A stretch of 64,000 nucleotides of DNA from Acidobacteriaceae bacterium (GCA_003134995.1 PLDC01000025.1:399588-463587); one strand, 5' to 3'; counted from the first letter of the stretch, positions 54,172-62,043 are shown. Notes: generated from the sequence alone by a model not told the origin. Program-made: numbers and translations.

Positions 54172-54465
54172 ATGCATATCAACCAAACGACTGAGACCCT
54201 TTCCGAAGTTGATGCTTACACCGAGGGGTCCAGCACAGAAGAGTCCTTCAAGTTCTTTGGCACAGGGATTTCAATAAAGAACGCGAACCAGTGGACATGG
54301 TCAAACAGCGAAAGCATCGGCGCGATAAACGGGACTGCAAACGCAATGACGGTCACTTTATCGTCATCCACTGTCGATTGCTACCAGGAGATCCCGATTT
54401 TCGAGGACACGGTTTATCACACCTTCGTCTTTCAGCAGCCTGCAGGCAACACGAGTTGCCCGTAG
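54172..54465 (+). CDS. 97-residue protein of unknown function after element B
   Basis: This protein (ETLSEVDAYTEGSSTEESF, WTWSNSESIGAING, IPIFEDTVYHTFVFQQP) is Ser/Thr-rich, with no signal peptide; the last 60 residues look like the C-terminal part of a beta-rich secreted protein. It could be a true small gene or the remnant of a longer one. It sits five bases after AGGCGG of the structured leader and is followed by a strong terminator, so the transcription unit looks complete. Homology in copy A reaches past this start but lacks the ATG. Confidence 0.45.
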   Translation: MHINQTTETLSEVDAYTEGSSTEESFKFFGTGISIKNANQWTWSNSESIGAINGTANAMTVTLSSSTVDCYQEIPIFEDTVYHTFVFQQPAGNTSCP

Positions 54466-54512
54466 GACTGAATCCCTTCAATATGTTCTAAGACGGCTTT
54501 TCTAGCCGTGAC

Positions 54513-54544
54513 GCCGCCAGCCACAGGGCTGGCGGCTCTTTTTC
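54513..54544 (+). terminator. Rho-independent terminator
   Basis: GCCGCCAGCC (54513-54522) pairs perfectly with GGCTGGCGGC (54527-54536), followed by TCTTTTTC. It ends the element B/small ORF unit and lies just before the 3' end of the convergent GNAT gene. Confidence 0.85.
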
Positions 54545-54557
54545 TTCGGCCTTCGGG

Positions 54558-55076
54558 TTATCTTCGCGTGAGACCCGAGAATTCTCTGGCCAACTCCGCC
54601 AACGTAATTATCAGCATCATGGGATCGATCGGCGAACGCACGAAGCCATGCCTTTCGTAGAATCGCTGGGCGTCGCTGGAGATGGTGTGAACCAGGATTG
54701 CCCGGACGCCGGCAATGTTGGCTGCTTGCAGAGTGCGCAACACAGCGTCACGCAAAAGCCCCTGGCCCAGGCCGTGGCCGTGAAATTCGCGATCAACGGC
54801 AAGTCGACCAATAATCATGGCTGGAACGGGATCAGGCATGTTGCGCCGGACGCGGCCGGGAGCGCCGGCGTGCGCGACTGCTCCAACGGCCAACGCATAA
54901 TAGGCTACCACTCGCAGGCCTAAGCACACTACGTAGGTGCGGGATGCGCCGCTTTCCTCATTCTGCAAGGCGCGGCGGCGCAGCCAGTCATCCAATGCCG
55001 GCTCGCCGCATTCGAACAGCGATAGATCGTGATCGTCGCGGAGCTTTTCTGGCGGGGTAAATGACTTCCCGCTCAT
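54558..55076 (-). CDS. GNAT acetyltransferase toxin (TacT-like)
   Basis: This 172-residue GNAT protein has MSGKSFTPPEKLRDDHDLSL, then FECGEPALDDWLRRRA typical of TacT/AtaT toxins, and the acetyl-CoA-binding segment IIGRLAVDREFHGHGLGQGL (the Q/R-x-x-G-x-G/A loop is HGHGLG). TacT toxins acetylate charged tRNA. The start at 55076 overlaps the DUF1778 stop by four bases (ATGA); an upstream start would read through the antitoxin in another frame. Confidence 0.9.
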   Translation of the reverse strand: MSGKSFTPPEKLRDDHDLSLFECGEPALDDWLRRRALQNEESGASRTYVVCLGLRVVAYYALAVGAVAHAGAPGRVRRNMPDPVPAMIIGRLAVDREFHGHGLGQGLLRDAVLRTLQAANIAGVRAILVHTISSDAQRFYERHGFVRSPIDPMMLIITLAELAREFSGLTRR

Positions 55077-55366
55077 TGCTCCCACGGAGCCGCGGTTCTC
55101 AGCAGACGCCGCAAGCGGGGATTGGCGGCTGGGGGACGGTCGAGCATCGACAGAAAGCGTTTGAAGTCCTCCGCGGGCAGCGAGAAATAACGCCGGTCGA
55201 GCAGGACAGCTTCGGCTTCGCGGCAAGCCGTTTCCAGCATGAAATCGGAACGATTGCGGCGCAAGGCGGTCGCCGCGCGGTCAATCAGAGCCTTCTGGCT
55301 GCGGGTCACACGCAGGTTGATGTTCTGGCTTCTGGTCTTGTCGGCCTTGGCTCCAGTGGCAGGCAT
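55073..55366 (-). CDS. DUF1778 antitoxin (TacA-like)
   Basis: This 97-residue protein has NINLRVTRSQKALIDRAATA and RNRSDFMLETACREAEAVLL, the ribbon-helix-helix of DUF1778 antitoxins, followed by the toxin-binding tail with SLPAEDFKRFLSMLDRPP. It pairs with the downstream GNAT toxin. The ATG at 55366 is used because the longer frame upstream would translate the operator-like repeats. Confidence 0.9.
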   Translation of the reverse strand: MPATGAKADKTRSQNINLRVTRSQKALIDRAATALRRNRSDFMLETACREAEAVLLDRRYFSLPAEDFKRFLSMLDRPPAANPRLRRLLRTAAPWEQ

Positions 55367-55376
55367 GAGGCTCCTC

Positions 55377-55412
55377 TGTACGCACAACCAGTATACAACA
55401 GTGTACGCACAA
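55377..55412 (-). promoter_or_regulatory. Direct-repeat operator before DUF1778-GNAT pair
   Basis: TGTACGCACAA occurs at 55377-55387 and 55402-55412, flanking GTATAC (55391-55396), which on the minus strand gives a -10-like TATACT. This placement would let the RHH antitoxin block transcription; binding is inferred. Confidence 0.55.
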
Positions 55413-55525
55413 AGGAGATACATTTGCTTGGGGGGAGCGTCCCGTCCCCGTCTGTCCCTGGTTTTGTCAAAGGGGGAGTGGAGTGCTGGAGGATCCGGGC
55501 GGGAGAACAGACTATAATCTTGATT

Positions 55526-56047
55526 ATGACTAAGTACGAAGAGATAAAAGAGGCTGCTGTTGCAGGCGAGCGGCTGTTTCGGGAAAGGCAAAACCGCTGC
55601 TTGCAGTACGGCGTGCTGCTGTGGCGCAACTTCGCTTCCTACTGCGGAATTCCGTCCGACCAAATCAGAATGTGGCGCTGGAATGGATCGAACGCAGAGC
55701 CGGTTTTCGAGGACGCAGAGGCAGGCTACCTCTTCGCCCCTGCGGGCGCGATGAAGTTTGACGAAGAGAGCCAAAGCTGGCGTTTTGGCCTGCAAATAAG
55801 GCTGGGCGCACTCGGCTGGGTTCTCTGCCGGTTTGGGGTAGCCGATTCCGATGGGAAGGCGCTTGTGGAAGTTGCCGGAAACAAGGCACGAGTGGTCGAT
55901 TTTAGTGACGAGAATCAGCGCAAAGGGCTTTACGACTACGTCGTGGAGGTAATTAAGGAGTGCTATCGAGAGGGAAATCCCCGTCAGACAATCGGATTTT
56001 CTCTCCCGGCGGTAGAAGGCAATGAGGTCGAGCCGGAAGAAAAGTAG
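55526..56047 (+). CDS. Conserved hypothetical protein
   Basis: I do not recognise this 173-residue protein. It starts MTKYEEIKEAAVAGERLF, has an alpha helix-rich N-terminus and a beta-rich centre (SWRFGLQIRLGALGWVLCRF), and ends in an acidic tail (NEVEPEEK). A TATAAT at 55513-55518 lies eight bases before the ATG, so a leaderless mRNA is possible; no good -35 is seen. It is divergent from the DUF1778-GNAT pair. Confidence 0.6.
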   Translation: MTKYEEIKEAAVAGERLFRERQNRCLQYGVLLWRNFASYCGIPSDQIRMWRWNGSNAEPVFEDAEAGYLFAPAGAMKFDEESQSWRFGLQIRLGALGWVLCRFGVADSDGKALVEVAGNKARVVDFSDENQRKGLYDYVVEVIKECYREGNPRQTIGFSLPAVEGNEVEPEEK

Positions 56048-56058
56048 GCATCCCGGCT

Positions 56059-56733
56059 TTATTTCGGGCCGTATCGGTACTTCCAATATTCAAGCTCTTT
56101 ATCGACCAACTTTGTTGTGTGTTCGATGGCTGTTAGCGTTGGCCGGGTAAGTGGGTCTTTCTGCAATTCCGTAAAAAGAGTCCAGTCCTTCTTGCCTTTC
56201 TGGTCCAGAGCATGAGAACCTTGAATATCCAGGACGACGGCGCGAGTAACAATCATCTTTTTGCCACGCGTGTCCACGTCAACCCAGCGCACCTTATAGC
56301 CCATTAGCTTGCACTCACGTTGGTATTCTTCCGCATACTTGCTCTGGAACTCGCGTCGTTCCGCCTCGGACATGGATTTGAGCGTGTCTTCGAGGACAAT
56401 CTTGCAGGGATATTCGCTGCTCTTGTAATGTGTGTACATCGCGACCATATACTTACCGTTTTGTTCATAGCCCGTTTGCACTGCCGCGATTATGCAGTTT
56501 TTATCAACAAACATGTCCATCAGCGAATCTTCATAAACCAGCACCGGCACCACCCACGTCTGGTCTCCAAATTCAGCTGGTTCCGCGCAAGGCGTTGCTA
56601 CTAGCGTAGGGCGGCCACTATCCGGGTCGGGCCTAACAAACTGAAGACCCGGAAATGTTTGTCCGGCGGATTGAGTCGCCATGAAGAACCAAATGAAAAT
56701 TCCTGTTTGACAAACGACTATGCGGCGAGACAT
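56059..56733 (-). CDS. Exported protein of unknown function
   Basis: This 224-residue protein has a signal peptide (IVVCQTGIFIWFFMATQSAG). The mature part is polar with four cysteines (ATPCAEP, KNCIIA, YPCKIV, RECKLM). No family is recognised. The start is set at the ATG at 56733; longer starts would translate the dispersed repeats at 56760-56940. It is convergent with the plus-strand gene at 55526-56047, 11 bp apart. Confidence 0.6.
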   Translation of the reverse strand: MSRRIVVCQTGIFIWFFMATQSAGQTFPGLQFVRPDPDSGRPTLVATPCAEPAEFGDQTWVVPVLVYEDSLMDMFVDKNCIIAAVQTGYEQNGKYMVAMYTHYKSSEYPCKIVLEDTLKSMSEAERREFQSKYAEEYQRECKLMGYKVRWVDVDTRGKKMIVTRAVVLDIQGSHALDQKGKKDWTLFTELQKDPLTRPTLTAIEHTTKLVDKELEYWKYRYGPK

Positions 56734-56838
56734 GCTAGGAATTCTAGCATCAGAAGTGTGGAATAGAAGAAGCCCGGCACGTGGCCGGACTGGCGAATCG
56801 GCGGCCTCGAACATGCCTGAAGTTTGCCGATACCGGCA

Positions 56839-56884
56839 GAACAGCAGGTTCCTCACCGGGCTTGGCGCCCGGTTCGGAATGACA
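56839..56884 (+). repeat. 46-bp dispersed repeat, copy 1
   Basis: The sequence from GAACAGCAGGTTCCTCACCG to CGGTTCGGAATGACA occurs again, exactly, in inverted orientation at 61215-61260. It holds the hairpin CCGGGC-TTG-GCGCCCGG. The CGGAATGACA end also occurs at 63461-63470. Confidence 0.85.
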
Positions 56885-56944
56885 TCCATAGAGTTTAGGG
56901 CGTGCCGGCGCGGCCTGAAGCCGCGCCCTTTCAACGCAACGAGC

Positions 56945-57289
56945 CTACTTGAATCCCTTAACCGCCGCGGTCTCGTCATCCTTCACATCGAAGACGGTGT
57001 ACAGCTTGGTGATCTGCAGCAGGTCGTGCACCTTTTTGGTCAGGTGGAGCAGCTTGAGTTCGCCGCCCTGATTCTTGGTGGTGGTGAATGCGCTCACCAG
57101 CTCGCCGATGCCGGAGCTGTCGATGTAGTTGACGTCGCCGAGGTTCAAGACGATTTTCTTGTTGCCCTTGGCGAGCAGATCGCGCACGGTGTCGCGCATC
57201 ATTACGCTGCCTTCGCCGAGGGTGATGCGGCCGCTGCAGTCCACAATCGTGACTCCGTCGACCTGCCGGGTGCTGAGTTTCATGCTCAC
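56945..57289 (-). CDS. STAS-domain anti-sigma factor antagonist (RsbV/SpoIIAA-like)
   Basis: This 114-residue STAS protein has the phosphorylatable Ser motif YIDSSGIGEL and the N-terminal VDGVTIVDCSGRITLGEG strand-loop. It would bind and sequester the RsbW-like kinase when unphosphorylated, releasing a sigma factor. The GTG start at 57289 is supported by AGGAGG and overlaps the rsbW stop (GTGA). The ATG at 57283 would be an alternative. Confidence 0.88.
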   Translation of the reverse strand: MSMKLSTRQVDGVTIVDCSGRITLGEGSVMMRDTVRDLLAKGNKKIVLNLGDVNYIDSSGIGELVSAFTTTKNQGGELKLLHLTKKVHDLLQITKLYTVFDVKDDETAAVKGFK

Positions 57290-57729
57290 TGAGACGCCTC
57301 CTTGCCGGCCGCGGATGAGCCGCGGACGTGCTTGATCAGTTTTATTTCGGTGCCTGTCTGAGACGGGCGGATTTCCACCACGTCCATAAAAGAGCGCATA
57401 AGAAAGATACCGCGTCCTGAAGTCTTAAGCAGGTTTTCCGGGGCCAGCGGATTCGGAATGCCGCCCAGGTCAATGCCTTTGCCTTGATCGCGAATCGTGA
57501 TGACGAGATCCTCCGGCGTGCGCTCGAACGACAGGACAACTTTTTTGTCGGGAGCATAGGCGTTGCCGTGCAGCACGGCATTCACCGCGCACTCGCGCAC
57601 CGCCATGGAAATCTGCATCACTTCGTCTTCTCCAAAACCAATATCCGTGGCAATGCGGGTGGCTTTTTCTTCCGCATGGTCCACGGTGTCCAAAGTGGAA
57701 TCGAGCGTGTAGGAGACTGATTGCTCCAT
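57286..57729 (-). CDS. RsbW/SpoIIAB-like anti-sigma factor kinase
   Basis: This 147-residue GHKL ATPase has the N-box VRECAVNAVLHGNAYA, the G1 box IRDQGKGIDLG and the G2 region TSGRGIFLMRSF. Proteins of this type bind and inhibit a sigma factor and phosphorylate the RsbV-like partner, whose gene follows with coupled translation. No sigma-B-like gene is adjacent. The start is set at 57729 (MEQSVSYTL); an upstream start would add unrelated residues. The PP2C at 3.6 kb is a candidate phosphatase for the module. Confidence 0.9.
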   Translation of the reverse strand: MEQSVSYTLDSTLDTVDHAEEKATRIATDIGFGEDEVMQISMAVRECAVNAVLHGNAYAPDKKVVLSFERTPEDLVITIRDQGKGIDLGGIPNPLAPENLLKTSGRGIFLMRSFMDVVEIRPSQTGTEIKLIKHVRGSSAAGKEASQ

Positions 57730-57961
57730 GGGCGATGAATACGTGTTAGACCCGCACCTGTTCTTTGGAATGGCCCGTAGGGGCTCGCCACAACGCTGCA
57801 AGCGACGATTCGTCAGTTTGCCTGTGAAAGCAGCAAGTTGTCAACGTGCAGGAGCGAATATATCGAATGTGGGGGCGGCAGCCTCGAGAGCCTGCCCCGA
57901 GCGAAGCCGAGGGGTTCCGCCGGGCGCGGCGGGATTGCGGCACGCGTATAATTTGGGGAGC

Positions 57962-58282
57962 GTGAGTTCCGCCCAGCGAGCCAGAATCAAGCATTTCCTC
58001 AAGCGATTGATTGCGGTGGGGCTCGCTTCGGCGGTGGCCGTGACAGCGGCCGCCTATGCCGTCGACTACACTCTGTTCCGCTACCGCGTGAGTTCGAATC
58101 GCCAGCCCTACGGACAAGTCACCGTCACCCGCTACGACGCCATCACCCAGAAAAGCGGCAAAACCCAGTTCATCTTCAGTCCGCCAGAGACGCAAACCTG
58201 CGTCCATGCCCTGTTTCCGCGCGGAGGATACACGCCCTGCTGGTATTTAGAGCGCCACGCTGAGGAGCGCACGGATATCTGA
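57962..58282 (+). CDS. Small membrane protein of the Acidobacteriota type
   Basis: This 106-residue protein has a single TM near the N-terminus (LIAVGLASAVAVTAAAYAVD) and then FRYRVSSNRQPYGQVTVTRY, TQTCVHALFPRGGYTPCWYL with two cysteines. I recall similar conserved small proteins in Acidobacteriota; the function is unknown. The GTG at 57962 follows a TATAAT at 57949-57954; a longer start at 57728 would translate the palindromic repeat at 57875-57940. Confidence 0.65.
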   Translation: MSSAQRARIKHFLKRLIAVGLASAVAVTAAAYAVDYTLFRYRVSSNRQPYGQVTVTRYDAITQKSGKTQFIFSPPETQTCVHALFPRGGYTPCWYLERHAEERTDI

Positions 58283-58438
58283 GTGAGCACGTCCAAGACG
58301 TAGTCGCCAGCGGTGCGCGGTCAAGTACGTCTGGCTTTAATGACCACCATCCCTGCGCCCTAACCCCTAACCCCTAATCCCTAAAAGATCGCACAACGGT
58401 TTTCCTGCATCTCAATAAGTAGACTCGGAGGAATTCAC

Positions 58439-59368
58439 ATGAAGAAATATATTGGTCTGCTCGGCGCCATCGCGGCGCTTGCTGTCTGCATTTCCGCAGC
58501 CAGCGCCTATGCGCAGGATGCAGGCGCAACCCAACGTATGCTGGTAACGGTCGAAGCGCGTCATGGCAAAACTGTCCCTGACGTAAGCCGGGCTGACGTG
58601 ATGGTGCATGAAGGCAAGGATCGCGATCAGGTCACGGACTGGGTTCCCGCCCAAGGCGATCACGCCGGACTCGAACTGTTCATCCTGCTCGATGATGGCT
58701 CCAGCTTTAATCTGGGAAGTCAACTGGAGAGCATTCGCAAATTTATCGGCACGCAGCCGGCCTCCACCAAGATCGGTATTGCCTACATGCAGAACGGGAT
58801 CGCGAAGATCGAACAGGCCCCAACCAGCGATCACGCCTTGGCCGCGAAGGCCCTGCGGCTTCCGTTGGGTATCGCGGGCGTGGACGCCAGCCCATATTTC
58901 GGGATCAGCGACCTGGCCAAGAAGTGGCCGGCAAGTCCCGATCGCCACGAGATCGTGTTGGTGTCCGATGGCGTGGACCGCTATTACGGCGCTGGCGATT
59001 TGCAAGACCCCTATCTCGATGCCGCCATCCACGATGCCGAGCGCGCAAACATCGTCGTTTATGCGATCTATGAGCCCGGAGCTGGGCACTTCGGCCATAG
59101 CCACTGGCAAAGCTATTGGGGACAGATGTATCTCTCGCGCCTCGGCGAGGAAACCGGCGGCGAAGCCTATTACATCGGCATGAGCGGCGCTCCGGTAAGC
59201 TTCGATCCGTTCCTCGAAGAGACGGCACAGCATCTCGAGCATCAGTATTGGCTGACCTTCCAGGCCAAGGTGCCGAAGAGAAGCGGCTGGGAGCGCGTCA
59301 AAGTCTCGACGGAAGTTTCGAACGCGGAACTGGTCGCCGCGCACGAAATGTATGTCGAAAAGCCCTAG
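58439..59368 (+). CDS. Exported VWA-domain protein (acidobacterial VWFA-related type)
   Basis: This 309-residue protein has a signal peptide (cleavage near AYAQDAG). A short N-terminal beta domain is followed by a VWA-like domain (from about residue 75; LELFILLDDGSSFNLGSQLE, VGDQ-like IVLVSDGVD). The MIDAS is degenerate (DDGSS rather than DxSxS), as in many acidobacterial VWFA-related proteins. The ATG at 58439 has GGAGG upstream. It probably mediates protein-protein contact outside the cytoplasm. Confidence 0.82.
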   Translation: MKKYIGLLGAIAALAVCISAASAYAQDAGATQRMLVTVEARHGKTVPDVSRADVMVHEGKDRDQVTDWVPAQGDHAGLELFILLDDGSSFNLGSQLESIRKFIGTQPASTKIGIAYMQNGIAKIEQAPTSDHALAAKALRLPLGIAGVDASPYFGISDLAKKWPASPDRHEIVLVSDGVDRYYGAGDLQDPYLDAAIHDAERANIVVYAIYEPGAGHFGHSHWQSYWGQMYLSRLGEETGGEAYYIGMSGAPVSFDPFLEETAQHLEHQYWLTFQAKVPKRSGWERVKVSTEVSNAELVAAHEMYVEKP

Positions 59369-59712
59369 GCGTTCTGGATTTAGCCGCGAGGCGGCGCAAG
59401 AATGCAGCCCACGGCGTGAGAGTATGTTACGAAACGCAACGCAACGCCGAGCACCGGCGGTGGGACGAAACCCATCCCAGCCGCGAAGCGGCGGCATGTG
59501 AAAGCCCGGCACGGAAGTGCCGGGACGCCGGAAGTAGAATTAACCGAGTCCGCTTCAGCGGACGGCACGAGTTTCGTAACAGACTCGTGAGCCGTGGGTC
59601 AGATCAGGGGATAGAAGCGAGACCCGGAGGGGCGAAAGATAAGCTGCCCCGAAACTCCGGGGTACAGCACACTTTCTCACACCCTTCCAGCCCGAACAGG
59701 AGACGCAAGGAA
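59369..59712. repeat. 344-bp spacer of nested palindromic repeats
   Basis: No gene is present. The spacer holds GCCGCGAGGCGGC, CCCACGGC and CCGTGGGT (split by a 165-bp insert), CCCGGAGGGGCG, GCCCCGAAACTCCGGGG, and ends in CACACTTTCTCACAC. The same modules, in the same order, form the inside of the element at 62050-62207, so this is a relative of that element. Confidence 0.65.
59415..59591. mobile_element. 165-bp MITE-like element with 6-bp target duplication
   Basis: The element proper is 59421-59585. The ends AGTATGTTACGAAAC (59421-59435) and GTTTCGTAACAGACT (59571-59585) are inverted repeats, 14 of 15 matching. CGTGAG flanks both sides (59415-59420 and 59586-59591). Joining the flanks gives CCCACGGCGTGAGCCGTGGG, nearly the CCCACGGCGCAAGCCGTGGG found uninterrupted inside the element at 62 kb. 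No coding sequence is present; inside are further palindromes (GCCGCGAAGCGGC, CCCGGCACGGAAGTGCCGGG, GTCCGCTTCAGCGGAC). Confidence 0.75.
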
Positions 59713-60216
59713 ATGAAAGAAACCCCGCAACAATACACGCAACGCATCATCGGCAACGTAGAAGGAAAGGAATCGCTAGCTGTTCAGGCCACCACGCCAA
59801 AGAAGCTCGAACGCCTGATCAAGGGAGTGTCCACAGCCAAGCTACGCAAGCGCCCCGCGCCCGACAAGTGGTCGGTGAATGAGATTCTCGCCCACCTGGC
59901 CGAGACAGAAATCGTCGGCGGCTTTCGCATGCGGCTGATTCTGGGCGCGCCCGGCACTCCCATCCCGGCCTTCGACCAGGACGCCTGGGTGATCAGCGGC
60001 CATTACGAAAAGCGCGATCCGCGAAAATCACTCGAACAGTTTCGCGTAGTGCGCGAAGCCAATCTCGCGCTGCTGAAATCTCTGACGCCCGAACAGTGGA
60101 AGCACTACGGAATGCACGCCGAGCGCGGCCAGGAAACCGTCGAACACATAGCACGCCTGTACGCCGGCCACGACATCAACCACCTAAAGCAGATCGAAGC
60201 CATTCTAGACAAGTAG
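59713..60216 (+). CDS. DinB-like family protein
   Basis: This 167-residue helical protein is DinB-like: LRKRPAPDKWSVNEILAHLAETEIV and IARLYAGHDINHLKQIEAIL carry the conserved His positions that bind metal in DinB/YfiT proteins. Members act as metal-dependent thiol transferases or hydrolases. AAGGA precedes the ATG at 59713; longer open sequence upstream lies within the repeat region and is not coding. Confidence 0.88.
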   Translation: MKETPQQYTQRIIGNVEGKESLAVQATTPKKLERLIKGVSTAKLRKRPAPDKWSVNEILAHLAETEIVGGFRMRLILGAPGTPIPAFDQDAWVISGHYEKRDPRKSLEQFRVVREANLALLKSLTPEQWKHYGMHAERGQETVEHIARLYAGHDINHLKQIEAILDK

Positions 60217-60341
60217 CCAACGGGAAGGCCCGCGTCGCGCGTTGCATCCTTGATCGTGTGGAGCGGACACTCTTGTCCGCTGCCTTTGATCTTGGTTTTG
60301 ATTTTGACTTCGCAGAGGCGCATGTACAGACTCCTGCGCAA

Positions 60342-60412
60342 CCGTGGAAGAGCGGCGCTTCAGCGCCGCGTCAAGCCCCACTATATAAGCGGGCTTCAGC
60401 CCCCGTGGTCGC
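60342..60412 (+). repeat. Dispersed palindromic repeat, uninterrupted copy
   Basis: CCGTGGAAGAGCGGCGCTTC at the start continues to a 30-nt string identical to 61991-62020. The following GGGCTTCAGCCCCCGTGGTC is the same target sequence that is interrupted by the 158-bp element at 62050-62207, so this copy shows the empty site. Confidence 0.75.
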
Positions 60413-60450
60413 ACTCGAGTCCATAACAAGACTCGCTACTGCTCGAATCC

Positions 60451-61200
60451 TTACCCTGCTCTCTTCACCAGCTCGCGAAGCTTATCCAGATCCTGCGCCG
60501 CGACGTCGCTGATCATGAAATAGCAGAGACCGTTGTGGCTCCAGCTTCGTGCGCTGAATGATCGTGCGCTCTGAGCGTTTTTTCGCGCGCACCCGTTCGC
60601 CAAAGCCTGTTCCTGAAAAATGAAAACCGAAATCTGATGCTGGCGTACGCGGAAAATCAACTCCGCGCCCGGGGACTGGTTGAGATAACTTACTTTGCCG
60701 CCCACCAAAGTAAATGGAGAATCCTGCAACTCAGGCAGATTGAAAGTGAAGGGAATTTTTCCCGCAAACCACGGCTTCACAGTATGCCGGTCCGTTGAAA
60801 CCACATCCACCGGATTCGAACTGGCCAGCGTAGCCACATGCAGGTCAGCGAGTTCACTTAGCAATTGTTGCTCGCCCCTGCGTTCGCGATTAAGGTGAAG
60901 AGAAATCGCGCCAACAATCACCAATGCCATAGCACCAGCAAGAGCAGGGAACCAGACCACCTTCCACCGGCTCGCGCGGCGCGGCGCAATGCTCTTCTGA
61001 ATCCGTGCGCGAAACGCCGGGTCGGGCGTAAACCGCTGTCCAGCAGCCTGTACCGCGCGCTTCTGCTGCACCCGGCTCAAACTCTCTGCGGCACAAGCCC
61101 CGCAACTTCGCAGGTGCTCACCCACCGCACGCGCTTCTGCCGGCGGCAGTTCACCGTCGAGATAAGCATCGAGTTTGTCCGCCCAATTCTCACACACCAT
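60451..61200 (-). CDS. Anti-sigma factor with zinc-finger (zf-HC2)
   Basis: This 249-residue protein has an N-terminal zinc-finger anti-sigma domain (CENWADKLDAYLDGELPP, HLRSCGAC with the HxxxCxxC motif), a TM helix (VVWFPALAGAMALVIVGAIS) at about 87-106 and an extracytoplasmic domain. It should hold the ECF sigma factor encoded just upstream inactive at the membrane. AGGTG precedes the ATG at 61200. A 46-bp dispersed repeat lies between the two genes. Confidence 0.88.
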   Translation of the reverse strand: MVCENWADKLDAYLDGELPPAEARAVGEHLRSCGACAAESLSRVQQKRAVQAAGQRFTPDPAFRARIQKSIAPRRASRWKVVWFPALAGAMALVIVGAISLHLNRERRGEQQLLSELADLHVATLASSNPVDVVSTDRHTVKPWFAGKIPFTFNLPELQDSPFTLVGGKVSYLNQSPGAELIFRVRQHQISVFIFQEQALANGCARKNAQSARSFSARSWSHNGLCYFMISDVAAQDLDKLRELVKRAG

Positions 61201-61214
61201 AGTTCGCACCTCAT

Positions 61215-61260
61215 TGTCATTCCGAACCGGGCGCCAAGCCCGGTGAGGAACCTGCTGTTC
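61215..61260 (-). repeat. 46-bp dispersed repeat, copy 2 (inverted)
   Basis: Exact inverse complement of 56839-56884, located between the sigma and anti-sigma genes. Confidence 0.85.
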
Positions 61261-61311
61261 GCCTGCGCGATCCATCCCGCACGCGTAAACTGCTTACGGA
61301 ACAACGCCTCA

Positions 61312-61851
61312 TCACCCGCGAGAACCCTGCATTTCCTGAACCAGCGTGCGCAGCGCCCGCCGCGCCCGCGACAATCGTGACATCACCGTACCCATCGGAA
61401 TCGCAAGCGTGGTCGAGATTTCCTGATACGACATTTCTTCAACCTCGCACAGCAGCAACACCTCGCGATAAGCCACCGGCAGTCGCTCCAGCGCCTGCTG
61501 CACCAATTGCGAATCCGAACGCTGCAGCAGAATGCTCTCCGGAGTTTCTTTCGCCGGCGGCAGGACGTCATCGCCTTCAAGATCGAGCGGCACGTTCGAG
61601 GTCGCCTTCAGTCCCGTGCGTGACGTCAGAAACGTGTTCCTCAGAATCTTGTAGATCCAGGCGCGAAAATTCGTGCCCGGCTGGAACGAAGAAAATCCCT
61701 TCAGCGCCTTGGCATAAGTTTCCTGCACCAGATCCTCGGCCTCGTGCCGGTCCTGCGTGAGCCAGCAGGCAAAGTTATAGAGCCGTTCGAAATGGGGCAT
61801 AGCCAACTGCTCAAATGTCTCCGATGGCAAGGTCGATTCCGTCACGCACAC
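61312..61851 (-). CDS. ECF-type RNA polymerase sigma factor
   Basis: This 179-residue sigma-70 family protein has region 2 (RLYNFACWLTQDRHEAEDLV, QETYAKAL, FRAWIYKILRNTFL) and region 4 (LPVAYREVLLLCEVEEMSYQ, then the helix-turn-helix IPMGTVMSRLSRARRALR). It directs transcription of a regulon in response to envelope or stress signals and is controlled by the downstream zf-HC2 anti-sigma. The start is a GTG at 61851; a GTG at 61845 would also fit. Confidence 0.93.
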   Translation of the reverse strand: MCVTESTLPSETFEQLAMPHFERLYNFACWLTQDRHEAEDLVQETYAKALKGFSSFQPGTNFRAWIYKILRNTFLTSRTGLKATSNVPLDLEGDDVLPPAKETPESILLQRSDSQLVQQALERLPVAYREVLLLCEVEEMSYQEISTTLAIPMGTVMSRLSRARRALRTLVQEMQGSRG

Positions 61852-61990
61852 AAGGGTAAACCAGCCGGGACTGGTTTTATTCCCGAGGCCGACAAATATA
61901 TTCAGTTCTCTGCCGCCGGTTCAGTTTGAATTCGTCGGAAAGGCCGCGGCTTTAAGGGCCTGCGGAAGAAGTCACGAAATGCGTGCAGTT

Positions 61991-62020
61991 CCGTGGAAGA
62001 GCGGCGCTTCAGCGCCGCGT
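61991..62020 (+). repeat. Dispersed palindromic repeat, copy interrupted downstream
   Basis: Thirty bases identical to 60342-60371, with core GGCGCTTCAGCGCC. The sequence that follows is interrupted by the 158-bp element. Confidence 0.75.
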
Positions 62021-62043
62021 AAAGCGCCCAAAATTAGCGTGGG

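Noticed and set aside
56899..56936. Terminator for the RsbV gene
   Set aside because: GGCGCGGC/GCCGCGCC forms a strong hairpin but has no T-tract in the gene's direction; it fits the dispersed palindromes.
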